From assembly GCA_029213005.1 (NCBI GenBank), contig JARGPI010000001.1:369356-433355 (forward strand): a DNA stretch of 64,000 bases, read 5' to 3'. The notes below the pieces were generated by a model. That model searched no databases and was not told the DNA's origin. It saw nothing but the letters and a program-made list of their open reading frames with translations. The stretch comes from Verrucomicrobiales bacterium. Its GTDB lineage: Bacteria > Verrucomicrobiota > Verrucomicrobiia > Verrucomicrobiales > DEV007. Below are positions 37,103 through 47,599 of the stretch, piece by piece; the first letter of the stretch is position 1; every line of letters begins with the position of its first letter. Both the position numbers and the translations under genes were made by a program.

Positions 37103-38305
37103 CTATCTATGGGATTGCGTGCTACGACCCGATTTATCGGCATAAGACATCATGTCGATATACTGTTCCTCAGTCCAGCGTCTTCGGACGCTGGCGGGTG
37201 CAGAGCGCCAGAGTTCTTCAAAACTTTCGTGACCGGTTCGACCTTTCCTTCCTTCCCGCCTTCGTTTTTCCGTCTTTTGAGTAATATAAGTTGGAAGATC
37301 GATATAGTGTTCACCAAGCAAGTTTTTCAGGGACGCAACCGTATGGGGACCCGGGGAGATGTCTCTCACCGTTGGCCAGGCTCCGGTATATTTCTTTTCC
37401 GTGTTCTTTCCGAAGCATTCTTTATTGGTCTCCGGGATATCAAGAATCACCACACCTGTCTCACCTGCTTTTTCTATAGCCATTTGGATCTCACGCGGTG
37501 GTTCATGCCCGGTTCCAATTTTTACAAAGACATAGCGGGATTGAAATCGCTTCAACAGCGCCTCATTAGACAAAACCTCTTTGAGCGACGGATTAATGTT
37601 TCCACCCTTCGAGGGAACGGCTACAATGCGGCGGTTATCATCCCATGATACGACAAAAGCGTGAGCCGGGCTGAATTGCCAAGGGGTGGCAAACAAGGTT
37701 TCACCCCGGGCCGGGTGATTTTTCATAACCTGACGCAGGTCGAGAATTCCCTCAGGAATTTTTTCATTCATCTGAACATCCGACTCCTTTAAATCTTTAG
37801 TTTGTTCCACGGCTTCGTAGTTAGGTGTCGTCACGATCCGACCGTCAGGAGTGATGACAACGAGAGCGTTCCCCTGAAACATAAGTCGATCGCACAACTC
37901 CTCGCTGATACCGGGAAGAAATTTGCGGATTTGCGCCTTGCCCCCACCCAGTGCAGTGGTGAACAGTCGAACGCAGACAAAATTCTCTGCGGCCATTGTC
38001 TTGAAAGTTACATTAGAGAGCAGACCGCCCTCTGTCATTCCGGCGTTGGCTCAGACCTCACAGACCGCCCCGCGGTTGATGACCATCAGGATAGGGCGTT
38101 GTGACTCTTTTGCCACCCGGGCTGCTGTCTCGTAATTACTATACCAAAATGTGTCGCGTGCATCGTTAGGCCATTGGCCGTTTATTTTTTCCGGGATATT
38201 TCCCAGAACGCCCCCGCTGTCTGCCTCATCTGCCTTCGGGTATCCCATGAATAAACTGATGATAATGGGCACGAAGATGGCGGCGGCAGAAAAGTTTGTC
38301 TTCAT
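37103..38305 (-). CDS. Predicted exported thioredoxin-fold selenoprotein (CxxU, TGA read as Sec)
   Basis: Read through the TGA at 38051-38053, the frame is a single 400-residue protein from the ATG at 38305. It has a signal peptide (residues 1-23), then TFWYSNYETAARVAKESQRPILMVI, the usual lead-in of thioredoxin-like domains. The active site GAVCEVU follows (Cys82, Sec85) in place of CxxC. After that the domain continues as GLLSNVTFKTMAAENFVCVRLF, again thioredoxin-like. A second, cysteine-free thioredoxin-like half may follow (RIVAVPSKG...LLKRFQSRYVFVKIG), and the C-terminus is Arg/Lys/Ser-rich. A SECIS-like hairpin lies 24 bases after the TGA. The sulfatase gene follows 70 bases downstream. 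A nonsense mutation is the alternative; domain continuity across the codon and the hairpin argue against it. Confidence 0.75.
38015..38033 (-). promoter_or_regulatory. Bacterial SECIS-like stem-loop
   Basis: On the minus strand AGAGGGC and GCTCTCT form a 7-bp stem (one G-T pair) around the loop GGTCT. The first loop G is base 25 after the TGA, inside the 16-37 base window known for bacterial SECIS elements. The loop plus closing bases, GGUCUGC, equals the apical sequence of the E. coli fdhF SECIS as I recall it. This is where SelB-GTP-Sec-tRNA would bind. Confidence 0.7.
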
Positions 38306-38423
38306 GATATTGTGAAAAATGTAATAAAATTTTGCACCCCGTGACCTGACTTGAGTAGTGGCTGATTTGTGTCCCCGGGTGGAAACGATGCAAAAACTCA
38401 CTCGTCGCACTAAGGGGATGATT

Positions 38424-38453
38424 CTGACCTCCAAGCTAACCGTCGCATATAAT
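38424..38453 (+). promoter_or_regulatory. Candidate promoter for the GlsB/YeaQ-like gene
   Basis: A perfect TATAAT (38448-38453) is preceded at 18 bases by CTGACC (4 of 6 matches to TTGACA), about 100 bases before the ATG at 38551. Confidence 0.4.
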
Positions 38454-38550
38454 TGCTTCTTAACGGCTCTTTTCTTAGGGGGAAAGTGGACCCTTTAGTC
38501 GTTAGCATTTTAGAATTGATTAATTCCAGGGATCTTGATAATGTTCGACC

Positions 38551-38814
38551 ATGGTCTCTTATATCATTCTATGGATCGTCCTCGGCCTCATCATGGGAGT
38601 CATCGCTCGCGCGATTCTCCCCGGTGAACAGAAGATGAACTTAATCACCACTATGATCGTTGGTGCTATCGGCGCGTTCCTCGGTGCATACGTGGGTCGT
38701 ATGGTAGGAATCGATACGAGCTACTTCAACGTTTGGAGCATTCTTGCTGCCGTCGTTGGGTCTCTCCTCGTATTGATTGTCTGGTGTCTTATTTTCAAAA
38801 AGAGCTGGAAGTAA
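38551..38814 (+). CDS. GlsB/YeaQ/YmgE family stress-response membrane protein
   Basis: The 87-residue protein has three transmembrane helices and the transglycosylase-associated family pattern: an opening WIVLGLIMGVIARAILPG, TTMIVGAIGAFLGAYVGRM with the Gly-rich second helix, and a last helix ending KKSWK. These small inner-membrane proteins are induced by general stress in many bacteria; the name comes from an old association and no enzyme activity is implied. The gene is monocistronic with its own promoter-like TATAAT and a strong terminator, convergent with the purine permease. Confidence 0.9.
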   Translation: MVSYIILWIVLGLIMGVIARAILPGEQKMNLITTMIVGAIGAFLGAYVGRMVGIDTSYFNVWSILAAVVGSLLVLIVWCLIFKKSWK

Positions 38815-38846
38815 TTCAACAGGTTCTTACGAACAAATTTTATCGG

Positions 38847-38880
38847 GCGGGTGCTGACTTGTTAGCACTCGCTTTTTTTT
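38847..38880 (+). terminator. Rho-independent terminator
   Basis: GCGGGTGCT (38847-38855) pairs with AGCACTCGC (38864-38872, one G-T pair) around an 8-base loop and is followed by eight T residues. It ends the GlsB/YeaQ-like gene just before the convergent permease. Confidence 0.9.
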
Positions 38881-38891
38881 GCCCGGAAACC

Positions 38892-40217
38892 TCAGCTAAT
38901 GGCGAACTTTATTGCAAACAGGACGCTCAAGGTACCCAACAGCCAGTGAATCCGATGCTTTTGACCGCTAGCGGTCATTAGTAAACAATAGGTTATACAT
39001 CCCAGGGCAATTCCATTTGCGATGCTGAAACAGAGCGGAATCAACATCGCGGTCAGGATTCCCGGTGCGGAATCGGCAAGATCGTCCCAATCCAAGCTTC
39101 GGAGACCCGACAACATCAAGACACCAACGAGAATCAATGCCGGCGCGGTGGCTGCAGCTGGAATAATCAGCAGAATCGGAGCAAAAAAGAGGGTCAAAAG
39201 GAAACAGAACGCTACCACGACTCCGGTTAAACCGGTTCTTCCCCCGGCCTCGATACCAGTTGCTGACTCGATGTAAGCGGTCACCGGAGACGAGCCCAGA
39301 CAGGCCCCTACGGCAGTGGCGGCGGCATCGGCAAGCAAAGCGTTGGACAGTTTCGGCAAATTGCCCTTCTCGTCAGTGAATTTTCCCCGCCGCGTTACAG
39401 CGATCAGCGTGCCCATTGAATCAAACAAATCGACAAACAACAATGTGACCACAATCATCCAGGCTGAATGCCAGTTTTTGAAGGGATAGAGCCAGTCGAC
39501 TTCAAAAAACACCGGTGCGATCGAATGCGGTAGCCCGACAATACCATCAGGGCGACCTGTGACGGTGCCGCTTTCCGCCGGAACGAACAGCCCCACTAAA
39601 GTTACGGTTAGGATAGCAATGAGACTGGCGCCGGGAACTTGTTTCACCATGAGCACGACAGCGATTACCAGACCAAGCAACGCTAAAGTGGCTGAATTTG
39701 GCAGCCAACCGTCGCTTATCGGCCCCAGGGTGATCAAGGTTTCGGGATGATCCACCACTATCCCGGCATTTTGGAATCCGATAAGCGCAATAAACAGTCC
39801 GATTCCGGCCTGAATTCCGATTTTCAAACACTCCGGGATCGCCTCGACGATCAAACTCCGTACCCCGCTAAGCGACAGAATTACAAACAATATCCCCGTC
39901 CAGAAAACCATTCCGAGAGCGCCCTGCCACGGAATATTCATGCCGATACAGATTCCGAAGGTGAAAAATGCATTTAATCCCATTCCCGGAGCGAGAGCGA
40001 TCGGGTAATTCGTCAAAAAAGCGGCAAGCAGGGTACCAATTGCTGACACCAAAGCCGTGGCGGTGAGCAACGCTCCCCGATCCATCCCCGTTTTTGCCAA
40101 CATGTCGGGATGAACCATCAGGATATAGGCCATCGCCGCGAAAGTCGTCAGCCCGGCAACGACCTCCCGCCGAAACGTGGTCTGATTTTCCCGGAACTTG
40201 AAAACGCGTTCAACCAT
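38892..40217 (-). CDS. NCS2 family (AzgA-type) purine permease
   Basis: The 441-residue membrane protein has about twelve to fourteen hydrophobic segments. Its N-terminus FRREVVAGLTTFAAMAYILMVHPDML, the TM3 motif ALAPGMGLNAFF and the TM8/TM10 region DLFDSMGTLIAV...GSSPVTAYIESATGIEAGGRTGLT are those of the AzgA/PbuG/GhxP branch of NCS2. Members of this branch carry adenine, guanine or hypoxanthine into the cell with protons. The conserved acidic residue before TM8 and the TS/TA pair of TM10 are present, so it should be active. No purine riboswitch was recognised in its leader. Confidence 0.93.
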   Translation of the reverse strand: MVERVFKFRENQTTFRREVVAGLTTFAAMAYILMVHPDMLAKTGMDRGALLTATALVSAIGTLLAAFLTNYPIALAPGMGLNAFFTFGICIGMNIPWQGALGMVFWTGILFVILSLSGVRSLIVEAIPECLKIGIQAGIGLFIALIGFQNAGIVVDHPETLITLGPISDGWLPNSATLALLGLVIAVVLMVKQVPGASLIAILTVTLVGLFVPAESGTVTGRPDGIVGLPHSIAPVFFEVDWLYPFKNWHSAWMIVVTLLFVDLFDSMGTLIAVTRRGKFTDEKGNLPKLSNALLADAAATAVGACLGSSPVTAYIESATGIEAGGRTGLTGVVVAFCFLLTLFFAPILLIIPAAATAPALILVGVLMLSGLRSLDWDDLADSAPGILTAMLIPLCFSIANGIALGCITYCLLMTASGQKHRIHWLLGTLSVLFAIKFAIS

Positions 40218-40339
40218 AGGCTCTTACCCTTAGTCGGCGACCCTCCTCAATCAATTCGAAAACTCAAGAATTAAAGGGCTACGCATTCCGTGACTTCCCC
40301 CCTAACCCATTTCCTACTAATGTTGCCCCTTAGACTAAC

Positions 40340-43300
40340 ATGAACCTATTATTTCGCGCCTATCTCTTCTGCTCTGTGCTGCTGATTTCAAATCACACCG
40401 CTGCGGATCAATGGAAAACAGTCGGCGCCCTGGGGAATTCGGGTGGTGATGGGGCTAGCCTGGTTCGATTCGACCAAACGGAGGCCAGTGGCATCGGACC
40501 AGTCCTCGACACCTCCCAGACACTCTGGGAACGGGCCGGAGCGGGACAGCTCAACCGTTACGCACTTGACGGCCGATTACTGGCAAGTTTTGCGATTCCC
40601 GAAAGCACGGATCGAAACGATCAAATGGCGATTTGCGATGATTTATTGGTCCTCCGGTTGAATCGAAAGATTTACACCCTCCCCACAGGCGCAATCCCCG
40701 ACACGTCCCCCACCCGCCTCGAACTCAACGCAGAGGTGATGTCCTCGAACGCATTTGAGGGAAAAGTCGCTATTTACGACAAGTCTAAGAACAGTATCTT
40801 TCACATCGATCCGGCTAACGGCGAGCTCGTTTTACTAAACAAATGGGATGTACCCGTTCAATTTTTGCACTGGGGAGAGGATGGGATTCTCTATATCTTT
40901 GGTCAGGGTAAAGTCCATGCCTTGAAAAACGGTATAGAAGTAAAGGGCTTCCCCCGGGACTTCAGGGGTGAGCGCCCCCGAAAGATCGGACGGTATTGGT
41001 ATAGCCACAACTGGCACGGGACGATCAATCGACTTAATGAAGCGTTTGAACCCGAACCCGGTGTTGTCCTGGGAGGTGCGTCGGGCTCCTTCATCGGATA
41101 CCTGCCACAGAGCGTTGATTTGACCAATGGAAGAGGGATCGTTCCGGTACGCTCCGGAATTTTTGCGGTTTCCGGAACCAAAGGCATCATCCAACTACTG
41201 AAATGGAATGAAGCGGAACTTCGGTTCGAAGTGGTGCGACGAATCGGCGCCCTTCCACAACTGCGAACTCTGGCCATCAACCATAGTGGAGATATCTGGA
41301 CACCTCTGGGGTCTGCTCGCTGGGGAGCATCGAGCGAGACTCCCTTTACGCTTGGTGACAAATACCCCGATACAGTCGCTCAGGCGGCATCATTGAATGG
41401 AGGTACACTGCGCCTCCTCAAAAAACACTATAGCAATGTTCAGCTCGCTTTTGGCCCGTTTATCGACTCAAGTGGCTGGTCTCATTTTGAATCCAAAGGA
41501 ATATCTGGCTTTGAATTACCCGACTCGATTACCGGAACCGCTGCCGTTCCTATAAAAAGCGGGTATGATTTGGTTGCGGTGGAACGCGGGGGAAAAGCAT
41601 TTCAAATTGGGCTGACCAATGATGGATCGCTCCGGTCGAATCCCAAAACAATCACACTGCCGGGTTTAAGTAACTGTACCAGTCTGGCTTGGTTTCAGAA
41701 TCATCTCATCGCAGCTGACTCCGGCTCTCTAATCGGGTTCCAGAGAGACGATGAACAAAAATGGAAAGAAGCGTTTCGTCGTGATGATTTCAGGGGTGGC
41801 GATATTTATATTCATTCGGATGAATCGCAATTTGTAGTCAGCGAAACTCAAAAAGGAATTCTCTATTTCTTCTCCAGTCTTGACGCGGAGCCCGTTCGCT
41901 TTGAGGGCTTGAAACAACCGTCCCACGTCGCCATATCAGAAAACAGGTGTGTCGTTTATGAATCAGGCAACCAAAGGATTGTCAAACTGGAGCGGTTAGA
42001 TAATAAAGGTGAAGACATTTCATTAAAAGCCGTCCAACTATCAAAAACTGTAGAAGAACCACACAGGCACCGTGAAAGCGAATTTCAAGTTTTAACCAGC
42101 CCGGGCGGCATTCCGTTCTCTATCGCATTGAGCGAGGAAGACCGGAAACTACATCTCTCCATCCGCACCCCCGGCCAACTCCAGCTGGGCATCGCCAACG
42201 CAAGCCATGCCTATCTCCTGAACGAAAATAACCGGTTAGAGGATAATAAGAATCTATACCATTTTGTACTCCCGGCGGGCGATTGGTCAAAACTCAAAAT
42301 TGCCGCAGCGGTTCGCCTACCGGCAGAACAGGAGAGGTTTGGCTTTACCGATCACCGGGCAATTCATGCTGATTTCGATCCGAATCCCGAAACCTGGGAT
42401 AATTTCGATTTAAAGTCCTATCGGGAAAAAGCAACCGAGCGACGTCAGGAGATCAACATCACCTTCGAGCAGCCAGTTGAAGGCAAAGCCACGCTGGTGA
42501 TTGAAACTGAAGACGGCAAACGGGTCAGAAACCTGATCTCGGGACGAACCTTCGCGGCAGGTAGACATATCATCAACTGGGATGGTTATGATGAGGAGGG
42601 CAAACTCATCGAACCGGGAACCTACCGGTGGCGGGGCATCACCCACCCCGGAATCAAACCGTTATATCGGATGAATTTTGCGAACGGTGGCGAGAATACC
42701 ACCGCGGCCTGGGGCCCCAACCACAGCACCTTTCACTCCGCGGCATCTAACGGGAAACTAATATTTTTCGCCGCCCCGGTTACCGAGGGTGGCTGGGCTC
42801 TCGTCGCTCTGGATGCGGATGGTAAAATTGTTCAGGGGTATGAACATCAACACGGGCTTGGCATTCAGCACGATGCGATCGCCGCAGACGATCGCTATCT
42901 CTATTGCGCTCAGGACGGTTTTGCCTGGGGCGGCACCAAAGGAATCGACTTCGGTAAGCAGGACTGGGCTGCTGAATGGAAAATCTCAATCGTCCGCTAT
43001 GATATCGAAACAGGAAAAATGATCGAGTTTCCAGGAAAGCAACGACATCTGGAAGTCGATACAATGGAGGTTGGCCCCGGTTCTGACCATCCTGATACGA
43101 CGGATTTTAATCTCGGAGGCCTAACGGTAAAGGACGGAAAACTATATATCGGCTCTCGACATCGCAAAGCGGTGATCGTGTTAGACGCGGAAACCGGTGC
43201 TGAAATCGATGCGATTCCCGTCGATGGAGCTCGTGATATCGCCTCCGGCAAATCTGATATTTATGTAGCTACCGATAGAGGTGTGCTCCGACTAAGCGAC

Positions 43301-45502
43301 AGGAAAACAATAGTTCCGACCGGAGAGATGGATATCTCGGGAATCGCCCTGTCGCCTGACGGGGACTTGTGGATTAGCGACCGGAACTCTCATCAGGCGA
43401 TTCGTTTCTCAACTGAAGGTAAACAAATCGCTCGACTGGGAACGCCGGGTGGCCCCTACAAGGGCCCCTACCTCCCCGGCCGGATGATCAATCCCTGTGG
43501 TCTGGTTTTTGGCCCAACTGGAAAACTCTGGGTTACGGAGAACCGCTGGAATCCGAAGCGGGTTCTGGCCTGGGATATTGGAAAAAAAACCGTCGTTTTC
43601 GAAAAATTTGGAATGCCTCACTACGGTGGTGACGGATCCGGATTTGACCCCGAGAATCCACGGCGCTGGATCGGGCTGGGATGTTTCTGGGACGTTGATA
43701 TCGATAAGAACACGGCCCGCCCCACCAGCGTGATATCATTAGAGGAAGGCCACTTTGGTAATTATCACCCTCAGAGCTATCAGTTTTTCCGTGAAGAGGG
43801 CCGGACCTTTCTCTGTGCCAGGGGAAAGATTGCGCTGATATCCGAGGTACTGCCCGATGGGACAATCCGCGATATCACAGCAACCGCCGGAACCCACCAT
43901 TTTGCCTATGGCTGTGATTGGGAACCACCCCAGTCCTATATCGATGCCTTTTACGAAAAATGGCCGGAAAAACGAGCCCTCGAAAAACCGATGGGCCGCA
44001 AAGGTGAAGGTAAACCCTGGAGAGAACGCGGGATGGGCGTTCTCTGGGTAGACCGTAACGGTGACGGCGTTCCCCAAAAGGAGGAATTCGATTTTTGCGG
44101 TGACGACATCGCCTACGGTGACGGTGCCTGGGGACACTTACAAACCTCTCTAACTCTCAACATGCCCGTCGTGATCAACGGTCAGACAAAAATCGCTGCG
44201 ATTTCACCAAAGAGCTTTCTGAAAAACGGAATTCCGGATTATCCCACTCTCGACGAGGCCATTTCCGAGGCCACTCCCATCGATCTCAGTATCGGATACA
44301 AGCGCTCCGGGGTTGCCACAGTGCGGGACAGTTCCGGACGGTTCATCTTCAATTCCGATCCGGAAATGAATGCTTACGATGTCGATGGTAGACATCTCTG
44401 GAGTTATCCGAATCAGTGGAGCAACGTTCACGGATCGCACAAAGCGCCGCTACCTGAACCGGGCGTCCTCCAGGGAACTCTCGGTATACTCGGACTGGCT
44501 CCATTCGATGAAGAAGGAGAAGTTTTCTTTATGAACGGAAATCACGGTCGATGCTTTATGCTCACAACCGACGGTCTTTATCTCGATGAAGCATTTGTCG
44601 ACGTTCGCGTCAGTTACCTGAAAAACGAATACCGTCTCGGTGGTGAAATATTCGGAGGTAGTTTTGGCCAATCAAAAACCGACGGAAAATACTACGTTCA
44701 AATCGGCCATGGTCCTTACCGTATCTACGAAATGACCGGCCTCAGCGAAGCGACGCGCATTTCCGGAACGCTGCAGGTGACCGGTGAACAGATCACGGCC
44801 GCAGAAGGGAAAAATTTGAGAACCGCGGTTGAGGTTCAACCCGCCCGAAATACCACTATCCCCGGAAAACTCAATTGGGATCAAAACGGTAAATTCCGCG
44901 TCGAGATGCAATGGGACTTTGATTCCACTCATCTGAAACTGCACTATCACGTCGAAGACCAGTCCCCCTGGGTCAATAACGGCCGCGACTGGACCAAACT
45001 TTTCGCAACCGGTGACACGGTGGACTTTCAATTCGCGACCGATCCCGCTGCCGATCGAGATCGCCGCAGCGCAGCACCGGGAGACAAGCGCCTTATTATA
45101 GCTCAATACGAAGGGAAACCGGTGGCGGTGCTCTATGATTTCCGGATACCCGATGAGAAAGGGAACGAAAACCCCATTGTATTCACCTCCCCGTGGCGGG
45201 CTGAAACCGTCGATAACGTCGTCAAACTGTCGGATACAAAGATAGACGTGAAAATCTCCAGTCGCGGGTATGAGATTAACGCATCCGTCCCCCTTTCGGA
45301 TCTCGGTCTCGATTTGAACAACCTTCAAGATTTCCGGGCCGATTTCGGCGTCACTTACGGAGACGCTGCGGGAACCGACACCAACCTCCGTTCCTACTGG
45401 TCAAACCGCAGCACCGGACTGGTCGACGATATCCCCGGTGAAATCATGCTAGCCCCAAGTTTATGGGGAACCGTTCGGACGGTTCCGAAGTCACCGGAAT
45501 AA
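40340..45502 (+). CDS. Giant exported beta-propeller protein with FlgD-like Ig and C-terminal CBM9-like domains
   Basis: The 1720-residue protein has a signal peptide (residues 1-22). The first 670 residues contain irregular propeller-like repeats. A FlgD/Ig-like module follows (about 700-770: [12 protein letters not shown]...[11 protein letters not shown]). Then comes a second propeller/NHL-like region with blades such as [20 protein letters not shown] and [19 protein letters not shown], and an EF-hand-like [13 protein letters not shown]. The last 200 residues (about 1500-1720) resemble a family 9 carbohydrate-binding module ([19 protein letters not shown]...[15 protein letters not shown]). 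I know no characterised homologue. It begins the run of four large exported proteins and probably acts outside the cell on a polymer. Confidence 0.78.
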   Translation: MNLLFRAYLFCSVLLISNHTAADQWKTVGALGNSGGDGASLVRFDQTEASGIGPVLDTSQTLWERAGAGQLNRYALDGRLLASFAIPESTDRNDQMAICDDLLVLRLNRKIYTLPTGAIPDTSPTRLELNAEVMSSNAFEGKVAIYDKSKNSIFHIDPANGELVLLNKWDVPVQFLHWGEDGILYIFGQGKVHALKNGIEVKGFPRDFRGERPRKIGRYWYSHNWHGTINRLNEAFEPEPGVVLGGASGSFIGYLPQSVDLTNGRGIVPVRSGIFAVSGTKGIIQLLKWNEAELRFEVVRRIGALPQLRTLAINHSGDIWTPLGSARWGASSETPFTLGDKYPDTVAQAASLNGGTLRLLKKHYSNVQLAFGPFIDSSGWSHFESKGISGFELPDSITGTAAVPIKSGYDLVAVERGGKAFQIGLTNDGSLRSNPKTITLPGLSNCTSLAWFQNHLIAADSGSLIGFQRDDEQKWKEAFRRDDFRGGDIYIHSDESQFVVSETQKGILYFFSSLDAEPVRFEGLKQPSHVAISENRCVVYESGNQRIVKLERLDNKGEDISLKAVQLSKTVEEPHRHRESEFQVLTSPGGIPFSIALSEEDRKLHLSIRTPGQLQLGIANASHAYLLNENNRLEDNKNLYHFVLPAGDWSKLKIAAAVRLPAEQERFGFTDHRAIHADFDPNPETWDNFDLKSYREKATERRQEINITFEQPVEGKATLVIETEDGKRVRNLISGRTFAAGRHIINWDGYDEEGKLIEPGTYRWRGITHPGIKPLYRMNFANGGENTTAAWGPNHSTFHSAASNGKLIFFAAPVTEGGWALVALDADGKIVQGYEHQHGLGIQHDAIAADDRYLYCAQDGFAWGGTKGIDFGKQDWAAEWKISIVRYDIETGKMIEFPGKQRHLEVDTMEVGPGSDHPDTTDFNLGGLTVKDGKLYIGSRHRKAVIVLDAETGAEIDAIPVDGARDIASGKSDIYVATDRGVLRLSDRKTIVPTGEMDISGIALSPDGDLWISDRNSHQAIRFSTEGKQIARLGTPGGPYKGPYLPGRMINPCGLVFGPTGKLWVTENRWNPKRVLAWDIGKKTVVFEKFGMPHYGGDGSGFDPENPRRWIGLGCFWDVDIDKNTARPTSVISLEEGHFGNYHPQSYQFFREEGRTFLCARGKIALISEVLPDGTIRDITATAGTHHFAYGCDWEPPQSYIDAFYEKWPEKRALEKPMGRKGEGKPWRERGMGVLWVDRNGDGVPQKEEFDFCGDDIAYGDGAWGHLQTSLTLNMPVVINGQTKIAAISPKSFLKNGIPDYPTLDEAISEATPIDLSIGYKRSGVATVRDSSGRFIFNSDPEMNAYDVDGRHLWSYPNQWSNVHGSHKAPLPEPGVLQGTLGILGLAPFDEEGEVFFMNGNHGRCFMLTTDGLYLDEAFVDVRVSYLKNEYRLGGEIFGGSFGQSKTDGKYYVQIGHGPYRIYEMTGLSEATRISGTLQVTGEQITAAEGKNLRTAVEVQPARNTTIPGKLNWDQNGKFRVEMQWDFDSTHLKLHYHVEDQSPWVNNGRDWTKLFATGDTVDFQFATDPAADRDRRSAAPGDKRLIIAQYEGKPVAVLYDFRIPDEKGNENPIVFTSPWRAETVDNVVKLSDTKIDVKISSRGYEINASVPLSDLGLDLNNLQDFRADFGVTYGDAAGTDTNLRSYWSNRSTGLVDDIPGEIMLAPSLWGTVRTVPKSPE

Positions 45503-45712
45503 TTCACAAGCCGGACTGCTCCCGCTTTGCGTCACCTTTGCGCATATTGACAGTCGTCTCCTCCAAGGCATTTTTTCGACCGTCACTGGGCGACAATTTT
45601 TGATAACAATTGCCCTCAACTCAACACTGCCCGGACCCTGAACGCCCACGCCACTATCTCCAAAAAAACGCACCACCGCTTAATCGCTCTGCTGATTTTC
45701 GGTATCGTCACA

Positions 45713-47578
45713 TTGGCGGCCCGACAGCTGGGAGCAGATGAACCCACCGATACCGAATTTATCGCGCTGCAAAACAAAGCCAAAGTAGCCTTCAAGGAAG
45801 GTGGAGGTGTGGATATTTTTATCAAGGCTTACTGCGCGGATTGTCACGGCCACAAAAAGGCAAAATCAGGTCTCAACTTTCAACGATCGATCAAAAAGCC
45901 GGGCAATGTGATTGCCCGGAATCATTTGAAACAGGCCGTGACCTTCGTCGAATCGCTCGATATGCCGCCCGACGACGAGGATAAGCAACCCACTGACGAG
46001 GAGCGCCGTCAATTTGCGGAATGGGTCGACCAAATCAAATATCTCAGCCCGAAAGATCCCGGTCCATTTGAACTGCGGCGTCTCACCAAAATAGAATTCG
46101 GAAACACCCTGCATGATCTTTTCGGGGTCGATCGGGCAATTGTGGATGATTTACCTGACGAAGTCGTCGGGGCCGGATATCTGAACTCGATGTCTCCTCT
46201 CCAATCCGAACAATATCTGGGAATCGCAAATGCGGTGCTCGATGAAATTTGGGCTTCGGAAGGAAAGCCGGTAACCCGGTTTCAAAAGGAATGGTTAGGA
46301 AATGCACTAGCCGCAAAATCCAATCAGCGAAACGCTGCTAATCAAGTCGCTCTTTCCATAGCGGGGCGTGCTTATCGCCGCCCCCCTGCGGAATCGGAAA
46401 TCGAGGTCCTGCTGAGAGTCTACGATGTGGCCCGGGAAAACAAACAGTCTCATCCATCAGCGCTCCGCCTTATGTTCAAAGCGGTCTTGATATCCCCTCA
46501 GTTTCTCTTTATCACTCCGGCTGCTCCCGTTACCAGTGACGAGACCATCGTGCCGCTTGATAACTATCAACTAGCCTCCCGCCTTTCCTACTTTCTCTGG
46601 TCGACGATACCGGACGATGAGTTGCTAGCCCTGGCCGGGAAAGGGAACCTCAATCATCCTGAGACCCTGAAAAAGCAGGTCAAACGAATGCTTCTCGACA
46701 AGCGATCCCGGGCTTTGTTTGACGGTTTCGGGGCGCAGTGGCTCGGTATTGATCAGCTCAAAACCAAAGCCTTCGACGAGAAAAAGTATCCGCTCATGAC
46801 CGATGCGATGCGTTTCGCCATGGCCGAGGAAGCCCGCCTCTTTTTTGACAGTATTGTGAGGGAAAATCAGAGCGTGGTTAACTTTGTGACCAACAACTAC
46901 TCATTTCTTAATGAAACACTGGCAACCGTATACGGCCTCGAAAAAACTCTGACCGGACCGGAGATGCGGCGGGTCAAACTAACGGACCCAAACCGTGGCG
47001 GCATTCTCGGCATGCCCGGCATTTTGGCCACCACATCCTTCCCCAACCGAACCAGCCCCGTCAATCGGGGAGTTTGGGTGCTCGAACAAGTCCTCGGAGA
47101 ACACATTCCGCCCGCTCCGGCCAATGTTCCCACTCTGGAAAAGCAGGACAAAAAGAAAGTCGCCAATTTGACGCTACGCGAAAGGACCGAACTACATCAA
47201 ACCAGCGCTTCCTGTGCCAACTGCCATCGCATTCTGGATCCAATCGGATTCGGACTGGAAAATTTTAACGCGATCGGTCAATGGCGGGAACTTGATGACA
47301 GCGGTGGTGCCATCGATGCCTCCGGAGTACTTCCGGGTGGGGAAAAGTTTGAGACGCCACGGGAGCTGAAAGCCATCATCGCCACCCGGAAGGAAGAGCT
47401 CGCGAAGAATGTAACGGAAAAACTTCTCGCCTACGCGCTCTGCCGTCAGCTCATCGGGTATGATGAAGTGGTTGTGGAGAACTTGATGAACACCATCGCG
47501 AAAGACAATTACCGAATGCAGACTCTCATTTCCGAAGTCGTAACCAGCTATCCTTTTACCCGTCGCCGGGTCAAATAA
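45713..47578 (+). CDS. DUF1587/DUF1592/DUF1588/DUF1585 cytochrome-like protein
   Basis: A PSCyt3-type protein of at least 621 residues. The order is a CADCH haem-c motif near the N-terminus; a DUF1587 segment ([18 protein letters not shown]); DUF1595 ([16 protein letters not shown]); DUF1592 ([33 protein letters not shown]); DUF1588 with [18 protein letters not shown]; and a C-terminal DUF1585. The TTG at 45713 is the first usual start, but the frame is open from 45551. Its upstream part encodes [20 protein letters not shown], a clear signal peptide, so translation probably begins at a rare start such as CTG 45638 or ATT 45596. These proteins almost always pair with a DUF1552 protein, as here (21 bases downstream). 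Confidence 0.92.
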   Translation: MAARQLGADEPTDTEFIALQNKAKVAFKEGGGVDIFIKAYCADCHGHKKAKSGLNFQRSIKKPGNVIARNHLKQAVTFVESLDMPPDDEDKQPTDEERRQFAEWVDQIKYLSPKDPGPFELRRLTKIEFGNTLHDLFGVDRAIVDDLPDEVVGAGYLNSMSPLQSEQYLGIANAVLDEIWASEGKPVTRFQKEWLGNALAAKSNQRNAANQVALSIAGRAYRRPPAESEIEVLLRVYDVARENKQSHPSALRLMFKAVLISPQFLFITPAAPVTSDETIVPLDNYQLASRLSYFLWSTIPDDELLALAGKGNLNHPETLKKQVKRMLLDKRSRALFDGFGAQWLGIDQLKTKAFDEKKYPLMTDAMRFAMAEEARLFFDSIVRENQSVVNFVTNNYSFLNETLATVYGLEKTLTGPEMRRVKLTDPNRGGILGMPGILATTSFPNRTSPVNRGVWVLEQVLGEHIPPAPANVPTLEKQDKKKVANLTLRERTELHQTSASCANCHRILDPIGFGLENFNAIGQWRELDDSGGAIDASGVLPGGEKFETPRELKAIIATRKEELAKNVTEKLLAYALCRQLIGYDEVVVENLMNTIAKDNYRMQTLISEVVTSYPFTRRRVK

Positions 47579-47599
47579 CTATATCACCAGACCAATTCT

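Noticed and set aside
38051..38053. In-frame stop splitting a thioredoxin-like gene, taken as a pseudogene
   Set aside because: The TGA sits at the redox cysteine position, the frame is intact on both sides and a SECIS-like hairpin follows, so recoding is the better explanation.
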